From positions 558,001 to 622,000 of the forward strand of contig JASCPE010000002.1 in assembly GCA_029959865.1 (NCBI GenBank): a stretch of DNA of 64,000 nt, read 5' to 3'. The translations under genes and the position numbers were made by a program. The notes below the pieces were generated by a model, which was given only the letters and a program-made list of their open reading frames with translations, had not been told where the DNA came from and ran no database searches. This DNA is from Microbacteriaceae bacterium PS02070 (GTDB lineage Bacteria > Actinomycetota > Actinomycetes > Actinomycetales > Microbacteriaceae). Positions 10,015 through 18,618 of this stretch are shown here, one piece after another; position 1 is the stretch's first letter, and each line of letters starts with the position of its first letter.

Positions 10015-11228
10015 GCTTCGGTGAAGGCGGCGTCGCTCGCGTCGGCGGTGCGCAGGGTCGCCGGGATCGCGGCGAGGTAGGCGTCGAGGTTGCGCCGGGT
10101 CTCGGACACGCTGTCTCCCCCGAACTTCTCCAGCACGACATCCGCGAGGGTGACGGCGACCATCGCCTCGGCGACGACGCCCGCGGCGGGCACCGCGCAG
10201 ACGTCGGATCGCTGGTGGTGCGCGGATGCGGTCTCGCCGGTGGCGACATCGATGGTGCGGAGGGCATGCGGAACGGTCGCGATGGGCTTCATTCCGGCGC
10301 GGACACGCAGCACGGTGCCCGTGGACATGCCGCCCTCCGTGCCACCGGCCTTATCGGAGGACCGAACGATGCCGGCGTCTCCCGCGAACAACTCGTCGTG
10401 CGCAGCAGATCCGCGGCGCCGGGTGGTTTCGAAGCCGTCACCGACCTCCACCCCCTTGATCGCCTGGATGCTCATCAGCGCCTTCGCGAGCTTCGCGTCG
10501 AGGCGGCGGTCCCAATGAACGTGCGATCCGAGTCCCGGCGGAAGTCCGTACGCGAGAACTTCGACGATGCCGCCGAGGGTGTCGCCGTCCTTCCGTGCGT
10601 CATCCACCTCGGCGACCATGCGCGCCGACGTGTCGGCGTCGAAGCACCGCAGCGGGTCTGCGTCGAGCACATCGACATCGTCTGGCGCGGGCAGCGGCGA
10701 TCCGTCTGGCACCTGGACGGGTCCAATAGACAGCGTGTGACTGACAAGTCGAATGCCGAGCTCGCTGAGGAAGGCGCGTGCGATTGCGCCGAGCGCGACG
10801 CGTGCGGCGGTCTCCCGCGCAGAGGCGCGCTCGAGGATGGGACGTGCTTCGTCGAAGCCGTACTTCTGCATTCCGACAAGATCCGCGTGCCCTGGACGGG
10901 GTCGGGTCAGCGCAGCGCCGCGGCCCCGGGAACGGTCGGTCAGCTCGCTCGGCTCCGGACTCATCACTTCGGTCCACTTCGGCCACTCGGTGTTGCCGAT
11001 CCGTACGGCGATAGGGCTGCCGAGACTGAGTCCGTGTACGACTCCGGCGGAGAGCGTGAGCTCATCCTCTTCGAACTTCATCCGAGAGCCGCGCCCGTAG
11101 CCGAGCTTGCGGCGGGCAAGGTCGGCCTGGATGGCGGCACGAGAGATGGGCACGCCGGAGGGCAAACCTTCCATCACGGCGATCAGCTCGGGGCCGTGCG
11201 ATTCGCCGGCGGTGAGGACGCGAAGCAT
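10011..11228 (-). CDS. aroC: Chorismate synthase
   Basis: The 405-residue reduced-FMN-dependent enzyme makes chorismate from EPSP. The sequence begins [21 protein letters not shown], the classic signature, and contains the GRGSRMKFE and [10 protein letters not shown] regions near the active site. I chose ATG 11228 because it carries the conserved N-terminus and a GGGAG ribosome-binding site 7-11 nt upstream; the longer open frame reaches back into aroE in another frame. aroA (EPSP synthase) and the DAHP synthase gene are not in this window. Confidence 0.97.
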   Translation of the reverse strand: MLRVLTAGESHGPELIAVMEGLPSGVPISRAAIQADLARRKLGYGRGSRMKFEEDELTLSAGVVHGLSLGSPIAVRIGNTEWPKWTEVMSPEPSELTDRSRGRGAALTRPRPGHADLVGMQKYGFDEARPILERASARETAARVALGAIARAFLSELGIRLVSHTLSIGPVQVPDGSPLPAPDDVDVLDADPLRCFDADTSARMVAEVDDARKDGDTLGGIVEVLAYGLPPGLGSHVHWDRRLDAKLAKALMSIQAIKGVEVGDGFETTRRRGSAAHDELFAGDAGIVRSSDKAGGTEGGMSTGTVLRVRAGMKPIATVPHALRTIDVATGETASAHHQRSDVCAVPAAGVVAEAMVAVTLADVVLEKFGGDSVSETRRNLDAYLAAIPATLRTADASDAAFTEA

Positions 11229-11232
11229 TCGG

Positions 11233-12057
11233 CTATTCTCCCATGAGCGCCGCGCGCATCCGCTCGATGACAGCGGGTTCGTCCGGAAGGGCGTGCTCCG
11301 GATCGCCGAAACCGAAGATCCGCACTTGGAGGACGGCCTGGTGCAGGAGCATCGTGAGACCGTCGTGCGCGAGGCCATGCGTCTGCCAGAGCTGCCGGAG
11401 CGGGGCTCCTGCGTCACCGTAGCCGACGTCATACAGCGTGCCGCCACGCTCCGCGAGTCTCGTGAGGGTCTCTGCATCGATCTCCGCACCGCGCGGCAGC
11501 GTGGAGATCGTCAGCTCCTGATTCTCATGGTCCCCATCGAAGGGCGAGACGGTGAGCGTGATCCCGAGGCGCGCGGCGAGAGGCGCGAGCTCGCGAGCGC
11601 TCTCCGGGCGACGGGCGACGACGTCAACCTGCGTCACACCCCGACGCGCGAGCGCGACGAGCGCGGACGTCGCCGTGGCTCCCGCGCCGAGGATCCGTGC
11701 GGACTCGCCGTGCGGGGCCGACACCTCATCGAGCGCCCGGACGATGCCGTCGATGTCGGTGTTGAATGCCTGAGGTCCGCCCGCAGAGAAGCGGAGGGTA
11801 TTCGCGGCTCCGGTCAGCGTGACACCGTCGTCACGGGTCGCACTCACGCCGGCTGCGAGGCGTTTGAGCGGCATCGTGAGCGAGAGTCCGATGATCGCCT
11901 CATCGCGCGCCGCAAGTTCTTCGGCGAACGTGTCCTGCGTCACCTGACGCGCCCGGTAGCTCCAATCCCAGCCGAGGGCGCGGTAGGCGGCGGGATGCAG
12001 GCGCGGCGACAGACTGTGCGAGATGGGGTCTCCCCACACCTCCGCGGCGGGGATCAT
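11233..12057 (-). CDS. aroE: Shikimate 5-dehydrogenase
   Basis: This 274-residue enzyme reduces 3-dehydroshikimate with NADPH. The N-terminal substrate site SLSPRLH and LTMPLK (catalytic Lys) and the dinucleotide loop GAGATATSA (about 142-150) are present. It starts 1 nt after the mltG stop and ends 4 nt before aroC, so it belongs to the same transcript as mltG and the aro genes. This mltG-aroE-aroC order is standard in actinobacteria. Confidence 0.95.
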   Translation of the reverse strand: MIPAAEVWGDPISHSLSPRLHPAAYRALGWDWSYRARQVTQDTFAEELAARDEAIIGLSLTMPLKRLAAGVSATRDDGVTLTGAANTLRFSAGGPQAFNTDIDGIVRALDEVSAPHGESARILGAGATATSALVALARRGVTQVDVVARRPESARELAPLAARLGITLTVSPFDGDHENQELTISTLPRGAEIDAETLTRLAERGGTLYDVGYGDAGAPLRQLWQTHGLAHDGLTMLLHQAVLQVRIFGFGDPEHALPDEPAVIERMRAALMGE

Positions 12058-12058
12058 G

Positions 12059-13348
12059 TCAGCAGACCTCGCCGGGTCGGTTCTCCTGACACCACTGGTC
12101 CCACTGCTGGATGGCTTCCTCGTGCTCGGCGAAGGTATCGCTGAAGACCGTCTCGCCGGTGTCGAGGTCCACCGTGACGAAGTAGAGCCAGGGGCCTTCC
12201 TCCGGCGACAGCGCTGCTTCGATCGCGAGGCGACCGGGGTTGGCGATCGGCCCGGCGGGGAGGCCCGCGTGAACGTAGGTGTTCCACGGGTTGTCGTCTG
12301 TGAGGGCTTCCTCGGACGAGCTCACCGTGCCGTCGTGCATCTCGGAGTACCCGTATTGCGCCGTCGAGTCCATCTGCAGGAGTCCCCCGGTCTCGCCCGA
12401 CGTCTCCGGGTCGAGTCGGTTCTGGATGACGCGGGACACCTTGAAGAAGTCCTCCTGGAAGCGTGCTTCGCGCTCGATGATGGACGCGATGGTGAGGATC
12501 TCCTGGCGATCCTCGGTCGGCACACCGACCTCGTCGAGTATTCCCGAGGTGCGGTCCACGAGCTCTTGCAGCACCTGGGTCGCGGTGACATCGGGATCGA
12601 AGGTGTACGTGTCGGGGAAGAGCCACCCCTCGAGCGAGGGTGCGTCGACCCCGAACTGACTCGTGTCTGACGCCGCGGACTGAAGGTCCTCCAGGGGGAT
12701 TTCGGTGGCCTCGGCGAGGGCCGTGAGGGACTGCTCGACCGTGAGCCCCTCCCGGAGGAGTGCGGTGTTGTCGAGCCGGTTGGCCTCATCCATGAGGCCG
12801 TCCAGAGCCGCGGAGGAGGACATCTTCTGTTGGAGCGAGAAAACGCCCGGCTGGAACGTGGGGTTCTGGCCGGTGGAGATGAGATAGCGGTAGAACGCGG
12901 TGTCGGTCATCGTCACGCCGGACTCGAAAAGCGTGTGTGAGATGTCCTCGCCCGTGTCGCCGTCGATGATCGTCACGATCGCTTCGCCCTCGGCGACGCC
13001 GTCTTCGTAGTCGTACGGTTCCTCATTGCCGAGGAACGACTGGATCGTGTCTTCGTTGGCTTTGTACAGCGAGTACCCACCCCAGACGACGCCCCCGATG
13101 ATTGCGAGGACGACGAGGAACACGACCCACCCCGCGATCCGGCTCTTACGCCGATCGCGGTCTTCTTTCGCGCGGCGGCCCGAGCGGCTGCTCGCGTCCA
13201 GGAGCGCGTCGATGTCGTGCTCGGCAGCGGTGACCGCTGTCGCAGTGCGGGCGGTGTCGGTCTCGCCCTGTGCACGGTGTCCACCGGCAGCGGGCAGCTT
13301 CCCGTAGAGGTCGGCGAAGGGATCGTCGGGACGGGATGTGTCGGGCAT
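12059..13348 (-). CDS. mltG: Endolytic murein transglycosylase
   Basis: MltG/YceG (429 residues) cleaves nascent peptidoglycan strands at the membrane and may end glycan synthesis. An acidic, disordered cytoplasmic N-terminus (1-70) leads to one transmembrane helix (about 71-95), then the YceG domain with LEGWLFPDTY (239-248) and the catalytic glutamate, probably Glu292 in ASIIERE. The N-terminal extension is typical of actinobacterial members. The ATG follows the ruvX stop directly (TGAATG). It links cell-wall synthesis to the ruvX-alaS transcript. Confidence 0.94.
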   Translation of the reverse strand: MPDTSRPDDPFADLYGKLPAAGGHRAQGETDTARTATAVTAAEHDIDALLDASSRSGRRAKEDRDRRKSRIAGWVVFLVVLAIIGGVVWGGYSLYKANEDTIQSFLGNEEPYDYEDGVAEGEAIVTIIDGDTGEDISHTLFESGVTMTDTAFYRYLISTGQNPTFQPGVFSLQQKMSSSAALDGLMDEANRLDNTALLREGLTVEQSLTALAEATEIPLEDLQSAASDTSQFGVDAPSLEGWLFPDTYTFDPDVTATQVLQELVDRTSGILDEVGVPTEDRQEILTIASIIEREARFQEDFFKVSRVIQNRLDPETSGETGGLLQMDSTAQYGYSEMHDGTVSSSEEALTDDNPWNTYVHAGLPAGPIANPGRLAIEAALSPEEGPWLYFVTVDLDTGETVFSDTFAEHEEAIQQWDQWCQENRPGEVC

Positions 13349-13819
13349 TCAGCGGGGCTCCTGGTCGGGTTGCAGAAGCGCTCCGGTGGGGGCACCGGTG
13401 CTCTTTTCGACGTCGATCGCCTGTTGGAGCAGGACGACGGCGGCGACTTGATCCACCATGCTACGAGACGATTTCTGATTGCGTCCGGATTGACGAAGGG
13501 CGGAATGGGCTGACACGGTGCTCAGCCGTTCATCGACGAGGCGCACCGGACGTGCGCTGAGAGAGGCGAGCTCGGTCGCGAACACACGCGCGTCGCGGGT
13601 TGACTCGGTCTCATTTCCGCTGAGGCTGATCGGGAGACCGACGAGGATCTCAAGGGCGTCGTACTCGTCCGCGATCTCTGTGATCCGGTGCGCAGCTGTG
13701 TCTGTCCGCGGCACGGTCTCCACCGGGACGGCCAGGAGGCCGTCGGGGTCAGAGCGGGCCACGCCGACGCGGGCCTTGCCCACATCGACGCCGATCCGCG
13801 CGCCTCGGCGAAACGTCAC
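13349..13819 (-). CDS. ruvX: RuvX/YqgF-type putative Holliday-junction resolvase
   Basis: A 156-residue RNase H-fold protein of the YqgF family, linked to pre-16S rRNA maturation and to junction resolution. The first acidic residue is Asp12 in GVDVGKARVGVA; the second and third appear in VDERLST and SMVDQVAA. Its GTG start overlaps the alaS stop (GTGA) and the stop abuts mltG. alaS-ruvX-mltG is a conserved actinobacterial arrangement. The exact cellular role is uncertain. Confidence 0.92.
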   Translation of the reverse strand: MTFRRGARIGVDVGKARVGVARSDPDGLLAVPVETVPRTDTAAHRITEIADEYDALEILVGLPISLSGNETESTRDARVFATELASLSARPVRLVDERLSTVSAHSALRQSGRNQKSSRSMVDQVAAVVLLQQAIDVEKSTGAPTGALLQPDQEPR

Positions 13820-16482
13820 GCGGGGGTGCCTGCGAGGTCACGGACGAGATCATCGAGCGCCGAGGGCAACCGCGCGGTGTCGGTGCCACCTCCCTGTGCG
13901 ACGTCGTCGCGACCGCCGCCGCCGCCGCCGAGCGTGGCGGAGACAGCCTTCGCGAGAACGCCGGCACGGGCGCCTGAGGCGCGTGCGGCGTCGTTGGTCG
14001 CGACGATGACGATGGGGCGCCCCTTGACCTCCGCGCCGAGCGCCACAACGGACGCATCCGAACCGAGGCGATCGCGGACGGCGAGGGCGACGCTGCGGAC
14101 GTCATCGGCGCTGGCTGCGGACCCGAGCGAGGAGGCCACAACGCGGTACGGCCCGGCGGCGCGAACACCCTCCACCAGCTGCGGAATGCGGTCGGCAAGA
14201 GCGCGTGCCTCGAACTGCGCGATGCGCTTCTCCGCTGCCTTCAGACTCGCCGTGAGCTCGGCGATACGACCGGGAAGCTCGTCTCGCGGTGTCTTCAGGG
14301 AGGAGCTCAGCTGCGAGACGATCGCGCGCTCGGCGGCAAGCTCCCGGAAGGCATCGGCCCCCACGAGCGCTTCGACGCGGCGGTTGGACGCGCCGACGGA
14401 GGACTCGCCCACGAGCGAGATGAGCCCGACCTCGGAGCTCGTTCCCACGTGCGTGCCACCGCACAGTTCGCGCGACCACGGCCCGCCGATATCGACCACT
14501 CGCACGGTCTCGCCGTACTTCTCGCCGAAGAGCGCCATCGCACCGGCCGCCTTTGCCTCATCCAGCGGAAGGATGCGCGTGGTGACCTCCAGGTTGCTCT
14601 GGATGGCGTTGTTGGCTATCTCCTCGATCTCCGTCCTCGTGGCGGGCGAGAGGGCCTGTCCCCAGGTGAAGTCGAAGCGCATGTAACCGGCGCGGTTGAG
14701 CGATCCGGCCTGCGTCGCCCCCTTGCCGAGGGTGTCGCGCAGTGCAGCGTGCACGAGGTGGGTCGCGGAGTGCGCTTGCTGGGCGGCGCGCCGGTTCGCC
14801 GCGTCGACAACCGAGGTGGCCGGGGCGCCGACCTCGACGTCGCCGACGGTTACCTCGACGGTGTGGCTGATGAGTCCGGGCACGGGACGCTGGACGTCCA
14901 AGACGTCGAGCTCGTAGCCGGGGCCGACGATCGCGCCCTTGTCCGCAACTTGACCGCCGGACTCGGCGTAGAGGGCAGTCTCTCCGAGGATGACCTCCGC
15001 GATCTGGCCCTGTGTCGCGCGGGTTGTCGGACGACCGTCGACGAGGAGACCCAGGATGGTCGACTCGGTTTCGAGATCCGTGAAGCCGGTGAAGAGGGTC
15101 TCCCCGCGCGCGCGGTAATCGCGGTAGACGCTCGTGTCAGCGAGCTGACCCTTGCGGGCGCGCGCGTCCGCCTTGGCCCGCTCCCGCTGCTGCGCCATGA
15201 GCGCGTCGAACCCGGCGCGGTCGACGTCGACACCGGCTTCTTCTGCAATCTCGAGCGTCAGATCGATCGGGAAGCCGTAGGTGTCGTGCAGGAGGAACGC
15301 TTCGGAGCCGCTGAGGGAGGATCCACCGGCGACCTTCGTCTTCGTGACGGCTTCGTCGAGGATCTCGGAGCCCGCCGCAAGCGTGCGGAGGAAGCTCGCC
15401 TCTTCCGCCAGCGCGTACGCCGCCAGGCGGTCGTAGTCGCGATCCAGCTCGGGGTAGGCGTCCTTCATCGCGTCGCGTGAGGCCGCGAAGAGGTCTTCGA
15501 AGGAGGGACCGTTGACGCCGAGCAGACGCATCGCGCGAATGGCGCGTCGCATGAGGCGGCGCAGAATGTAGCCGCGCCCCTCATTCGAGGGCGTTACTCC
15601 GTCGGCGAGGAGCATGAGCGAGGAGCGCACGTGGTCCGCGACAACGCGGAAGCGCACGTCGTCGTCGTGATTCTCACCGTAGGTGCGGCCAGAGAGCGCG
15701 ACAGCCTTGTCCAGGACGGGACGAACCTGATCCGTCTCGTACATGTTGTCGACGCCCTGCTTGATGAATGCGACGCGCTCCAGTCCCATCCCGGTGTCGA
15801 TGTTCTTGGCGGGCAACTCGCCGACGACGTCGAAGTCGTACTTCGAGCGGACATTGGTGATCTCGTACTGCATGAACACGAGATTCCAGATCTCGACGTA
15901 GCGGTCGTCGTCGGTCGCCGGCCCCCCATCGATCCCATAGGCGGGGCCGCGGTCGAAGAAGATCTCGGAACTGGGCCCCGCGGGACCGGGCAACCCCGTA
16001 CTCCAGTAGTTCGAGTCCTTGCCCAGGCGCTGGATGCGCTCTTCCGGGATGGTGGTCAGCTCGAGCCAGAGGTCGTGGGCTTCGTCATCCTCCTCGTAGA
16101 CGGTCACCCACAGGTCGTCGGGGTTGAAGCCGAGGCCGCCCTCGTCTTCCGGGCTCGTGAGCAACTCCCAGGCGTACCGGATCGCGTCGCGCTTGAAATA
16201 GTCACCGAAGGACCAGTTGCCGAGCATCTGGAAGAACGTGCCGTGACGCGGCGTCTTGCCGACTTCCTCGATGTCGTTGGTGCGGATGCACTTCTGGTTG
16301 TCGGCCGCGCGCGGATAGGGCGCGGGCACGTCGCCGGACAGGTAGGGAATGAACGGCACCATTCCCGCGACGACGAACAGGAGCGCCGGGTCGTCGCTGA
16401 TGAGGGAGGTGGAGGGCACAATTGTGTGCCCGTTCTTCTCGAAGTAGTCGAGGTAGCGCTGTGCGATCTCAGCGGTCTTCAT
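13816..16482 (-). CDS. alaS: Alanyl-tRNA synthetase
   Basis: This 888-residue class II synthetase charges tRNA-Ala. It begins with the catalytic domain (motif pieces RHGTFFQMLGNWSFGDYFK and GMGLERVAF), continues through the tRNA-recognition helices, and has an editing domain with the HSATHLVH zinc/editing motif and CGGTHVGT, then a C-Ala domain. Length is typical (870-900). An AGGA ribosome-binding site lies upstream of ATG 16482. It heads the alaS-ruvX-mltG-aro transcript, about 60 nt after a small membrane-protein gene. Confidence 0.98.
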   Translation of the reverse strand: MKTAEIAQRYLDYFEKNGHTIVPSTSLISDDPALLFVVAGMVPFIPYLSGDVPAPYPRAADNQKCIRTNDIEEVGKTPRHGTFFQMLGNWSFGDYFKRDAIRYAWELLTSPEDEGGLGFNPDDLWVTVYEEDDEAHDLWLELTTIPEERIQRLGKDSNYWSTGLPGPAGPSSEIFFDRGPAYGIDGGPATDDDRYVEIWNLVFMQYEITNVRSKYDFDVVGELPAKNIDTGMGLERVAFIKQGVDNMYETDQVRPVLDKAVALSGRTYGENHDDDVRFRVVADHVRSSLMLLADGVTPSNEGRGYILRRLMRRAIRAMRLLGVNGPSFEDLFAASRDAMKDAYPELDRDYDRLAAYALAEEASFLRTLAAGSEILDEAVTKTKVAGGSSLSGSEAFLLHDTYGFPIDLTLEIAEEAGVDVDRAGFDALMAQQRERAKADARARKGQLADTSVYRDYRARGETLFTGFTDLETESTILGLLVDGRPTTRATQGQIAEVILGETALYAESGGQVADKGAIVGPGYELDVLDVQRPVPGLISHTVEVTVGDVEVGAPATSVVDAANRRAAQQAHSATHLVHAALRDTLGKGATQAGSLNRAGYMRFDFTWGQALSPATRTEIEEIANNAIQSNLEVTTRILPLDEAKAAGAMALFGEKYGETVRVVDIGGPWSRELCGGTHVGTSSEVGLISLVGESSVGASNRRVEALVGADAFRELAAERAIVSQLSSSLKTPRDELPGRIAELTASLKAAEKRIAQFEARALADRIPQLVEGVRAAGPYRVVASSLGSAASADDVRSVALAVRDRLGSDASVVALGAEVKGRPIVIVATNDAARASGARAGVLAKAVSATLGGGGGGRDDVAQGGGTDTARLPSALDDLVRDLAGTPA

Positions 16483-16512
16483 AGTGGATTCCTCAGGGCG
16501 TGCACGGGTGAT

Positions 16513-16530
16513 GACCCCCGATGGGGAGTC
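16513..16530 (-). terminator. Short hairpin between the 95-residue ORF and alaS
   Basis: GAC-CCCC-GAT-GGGG-AGTC can fold into a compact hairpin 16 nt after the stop of the small membrane-protein gene. There is no U-tract, so termination would be partial at most. Confidence 0.3.
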
Positions 16531-16545
16531 TGCTCGCGCGCTGTG

Positions 16546-16833
16546 TCAGTCGGCGTTCTTGGCGGCGGTCTTATCGCCGGCGGCATCGCTGGCGGCCTCC
16601 GCGGCATCGGTGGCCGCTTCGGCGACGTGGGCGGCGCCTTCCTTCGCGCTCTCGACGAGGCCCTCGATCTTCGCCTCCTGAGCGTGATACGCGTCTTGGA
16701 TGCGCTCGGTGAACTCGGTGATGCGGGCGTCTACATCGGCTAACAGCTCGCGACCCCGCGGGTCTTTGTTGACCAGGTGCGCCGCGACGAATCCGCCGGC
16801 AGCGCCGAGGATGAACCAGACCACGCTTTTCAT
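16546..16833 (-). CDS. Small membrane-anchored YtxH-like protein
   Basis: A 95-residue protein with one N-terminal transmembrane helix (about 4-20), a lysine-bearing linker, and a long alanine/glutamate-rich helical tail that may form a coiled coil. It resembles YtxH-type small proteins and is found at this position, between rpsD and alaS, in related actinobacteria; function unknown. The start ATG lies 6 nt after a TAACAT -10 box with no Shine-Dalgarno sequence, suggesting leaderless translation. A hairpin separates it from alaS. Confidence 0.8.
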   Translation of the reverse strand: MKSVVWFILGAAGGFVAAHLVNKDPRGRELLADVDARITEFTERIQDAYHAQEAKIEGLVESAKEGAAHVAEAATDAAEAASDAAGDKTAAKNAD

Positions 16834-16839
16834 AGGTCC

Positions 16840-16845
16840 ATGTTA
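16840..16845 (-). promoter_or_regulatory. -10 element, leaderless start of the 95-residue ORF
   Basis: TAACAT, then exactly 6 nt (GGACCT), then ATG. A transcript starting 7 nt after the box would begin at the start codon. Confidence 0.5.
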
Positions 16846-16857
16846 GGCGCAAACGAC

Positions 16858-16889
16858 GAAGGGTGCCGGGCCGGAGCCCGACACCCTTC
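16858..16889 (-). terminator. rpsD terminator hairpin
   Basis: Arms GAAGGGTGTCGGGC and GCCCGGCACCCTTC with a short loop lie 14 nt after the rpsD stop. The stem is strong; only a weak U-rich stretch (GUCGUUUG) follows on the leftward RNA, as is common in high-GC actinobacteria. Confidence 0.75.
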
Positions 16890-16903
16890 GTGAGGTGCGT
16901 TGA

Positions 16904-17533
16904 TCAGCGTGCCGCGTAGTACTCGACGACGAGCTGGACGTCACAGGTCACGGGGACCTCTGCACGCTTGGGCTGACGAGCCAGGCGAGCCTGGAGCTTG
17001 TCGAGTTCGACCTCGAGGTAACCCGGAACCGGGGGCAGGACCTCGGCGTGACCGCCGGCTGCTGCGACCTGGAAGGGCTCGAGCGACTCGCTGCGCTCCT
17101 TGACGTGGATGAGCTGACCCGGCTTCACGCGGAAGGACGGGCGGTCCACGATCTGGCCGTCAACGAGGATGTGGCGGTGCACGACGAGCTGGCGTGCCTG
17201 CGCGGTCGTACGAGCAAGACCAGCGCGCAGAACGAGAGCGTCGAGGCGCTGCTCGAGCAGCTCGACGAGGTTCTCACCGGTCAGGCCGTCGCGGCGACGG
17301 GCTTCGTTGAAGGCGATGCGCAGCTGCTTTTCGCGGATGCCGTACTGCTCGCGCAGGCGCTGCTTCTCGCGGAGGCGGACGGCGTAGTCGCTGTCGGCCT
17401 TGCGCTTGGTGCGCCCGTGCTCGCCGGGTGCGTAGGGGCGCTTCTCGAGGTAGCGGGCTGCCTTGGGGGTCAGCGGGATACCGAGAGCGCGGGACAGGCG
17501 GACCTTGCGGCGGTCCTGGGACTTCGTTGCCAC
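16904..17533 (-). CDS. rpsD: 30S ribosomal protein S4
   Basis: S4 (209 residues) nucleates 30S assembly. The C-terminal S4 RNA-binding domain begins near RLDALVLRAGLARTTAQARQ, and the protein ends with the usual EYYAAR. The N-terminus has no cysteine cluster, so it is the zinc-independent form. I chose GTG 17533 because AAAGGAAA lies about 9 nt upstream and the peptide MATKSQDRRKVRLSRALG matches the family start; the 30-codon extension upstream is rejected. It is a stand-alone gene with its own terminator and a long leader. Confidence 0.97.
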   Translation of the reverse strand: MATKSQDRRKVRLSRALGIPLTPKAARYLEKRPYAPGEHGRTKRKADSDYAVRLREKQRLREQYGIREKQLRIAFNEARRRDGLTGENLVELLEQRLDALVLRAGLARTTAQARQLVVHRHILVDGQIVDRPSFRVKPGQLIHVKERSESLEPFQVAAAGGHAEVLPPVPGYLEVELDKLQARLARQPKRAEVPVTCDVQLVVEYYAAR

Positions 17534-17680
17534 GAAGATTTCCTTTCGATACGCGGCTGTGACTGTCACAACTCGCGGACGTATCGCCCTCTTCTCGCCC
17601 GATCGGACTGCACGCCGGGGCATGCCGAAAGGTGGTTCAGAGAAGTGGGGATGCCCGAAAACTCGGTTTCGAGCCGGTCA

Positions 17681-17686
17681 AGCCTA
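17681..17686 (-). promoter_or_regulatory. Possible -10 element for rpsD
   Basis: TAGGCT 147 nt before the rpsD start, in the gap after the TPR-Nudix gene. If used, the leader would be about 140 nt and contain a CTCGAAACCGAG hairpin and a 13-nt palindrome near the start. Confidence 0.35.
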
Positions 17687-17734
17687 TCAAACTTCCCCAC
17701 CCGTCCGCTCCTCGCCCGCGGCCAGGATTCCGAA

Positions 17735-18616
17735 TCATGGCAGGAGGTCGAGCGCGCCCACCGGGTAGAGCGGGAGTTCCCCGCTACGAAGGGCATCGAT
17801 GCGGTACCAGCCCACGGTCGTATGGGAGTCCTGGACGGGGAGGCGGGCATCACGTGGGAGTCGCTCGAGCTGCGGGGAGCGAACGACGAAAACGAAAACG
17901 ATCTCGTGGCCGGAGCGGCCGTGATCGTCGTAGATGTTCTCGATGACGGTTGCGAGCTCGGCCGACGTCACCTCAGCGGCGAGTTCTTCGCGAAGCTCAC
18001 GGCGCACGGCGTGCGCGGCCGTCTCGCCGTACTCGACGCCGCCGCCAGGGAGGCGGAGGAACGTCGCGTGTGCGTCAGTGGCGGGGTATTCCTCCGCGAG
18101 AACCCAGCCGTCGTCGGCGAGGAGCCCGACCGCCACGGTGCGCATTCGGATAATGGGTCGGGTCGTCTCGGCATACGAGCGAAGAGCGTGCGAGTACTCA
18201 GGCAGGGATGGGGCGAGAGCGCGCAGCGCCGTGCGGAGCGCCTCGGTCGGTTTCTCGTCGTCGTACAGGGCCAGCGCAAGGAACGCGTCACGCGCCGTCG
18301 CGAGGGGGTCATCATCGGCGACACCCCGGAGCGTGGTCATCGCGCCGGATGGATCGCCGATGTTCCGCAGTGAACTGGCGAGCTGGATGCGTGCATACGT
18401 CACCCGCGGGGGCTCCAGACCGAGCTCGAGTGCGCGGCGGTACAGCGGGACGGCCGACTCCTCCTCGCCGAGGAAGTCGTGCAGTGACGCGCGCTCGAAC
18501 GCGGCGACGGCGGCGGGCGCGTCCGCCAGGAGGGACTCGAGATCGTGCCACGCGCGCTCGGGCTGAGTATCGTCCGCTGCCTCCCAGAAGGCCGCCAGAG
18601 AGCTCTCCCAGGACAC
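17735..18616 (-). CDS. TPR-Nudix fusion hydrolase
   Basis: A 293-residue protein in two parts. Residues about 1-150 are helical and match the actinobacterial TPR_5-type tetratricopeptide domain (ALYRR-, ALRAL-type helices). Residues about 155-293 are a Nudix domain with the box GGGVEYGETAAHAVRRELRE followed by ELAAEV; the last glycine of the consensus (REUxEExGU) is alanine here. Nudix enzymes cleave nucleoside diphosphates linked to another group; the substrate is not predictable. GTG 18616 has a GGGAAGGG site upstream and starts 2 nt after the rarA stop, so the two are probably cotranscribed. The fusion is continuous in frame with no sign of a sequencing error. Confidence 0.85.
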   Translation of the reverse strand: MSWESSLAAFWEAADDTQPERAWHDLESLLADAPAAVAAFERASLHDFLGEEESAVPLYRRALELGLEPPRVTYARIQLASSLRNIGDPSGAMTTLRGVADDDPLATARDAFLALALYDDEKPTEALRTALRALAPSLPEYSHALRSYAETTRPIIRMRTVAVGLLADDGWVLAEEYPATDAHATFLRLPGGGVEYGETAAHAVRRELREELAAEVTSAELATVIENIYDDHGRSGHEIVFVFVVRSPQLERLPRDARLPVQDSHTTVGWYRIDALRSGELPLYPVGALDLLP

Positions 18617-18618
18617 CG

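Noticed and set aside
17558..17570. TGTGACTGTCACA palindrome as a CRP/GlxR site before rpsD
   Set aside because: CRP-type sites need TGTGA-N6-TCACA; here the gap is 3 nt, so it does not fit.
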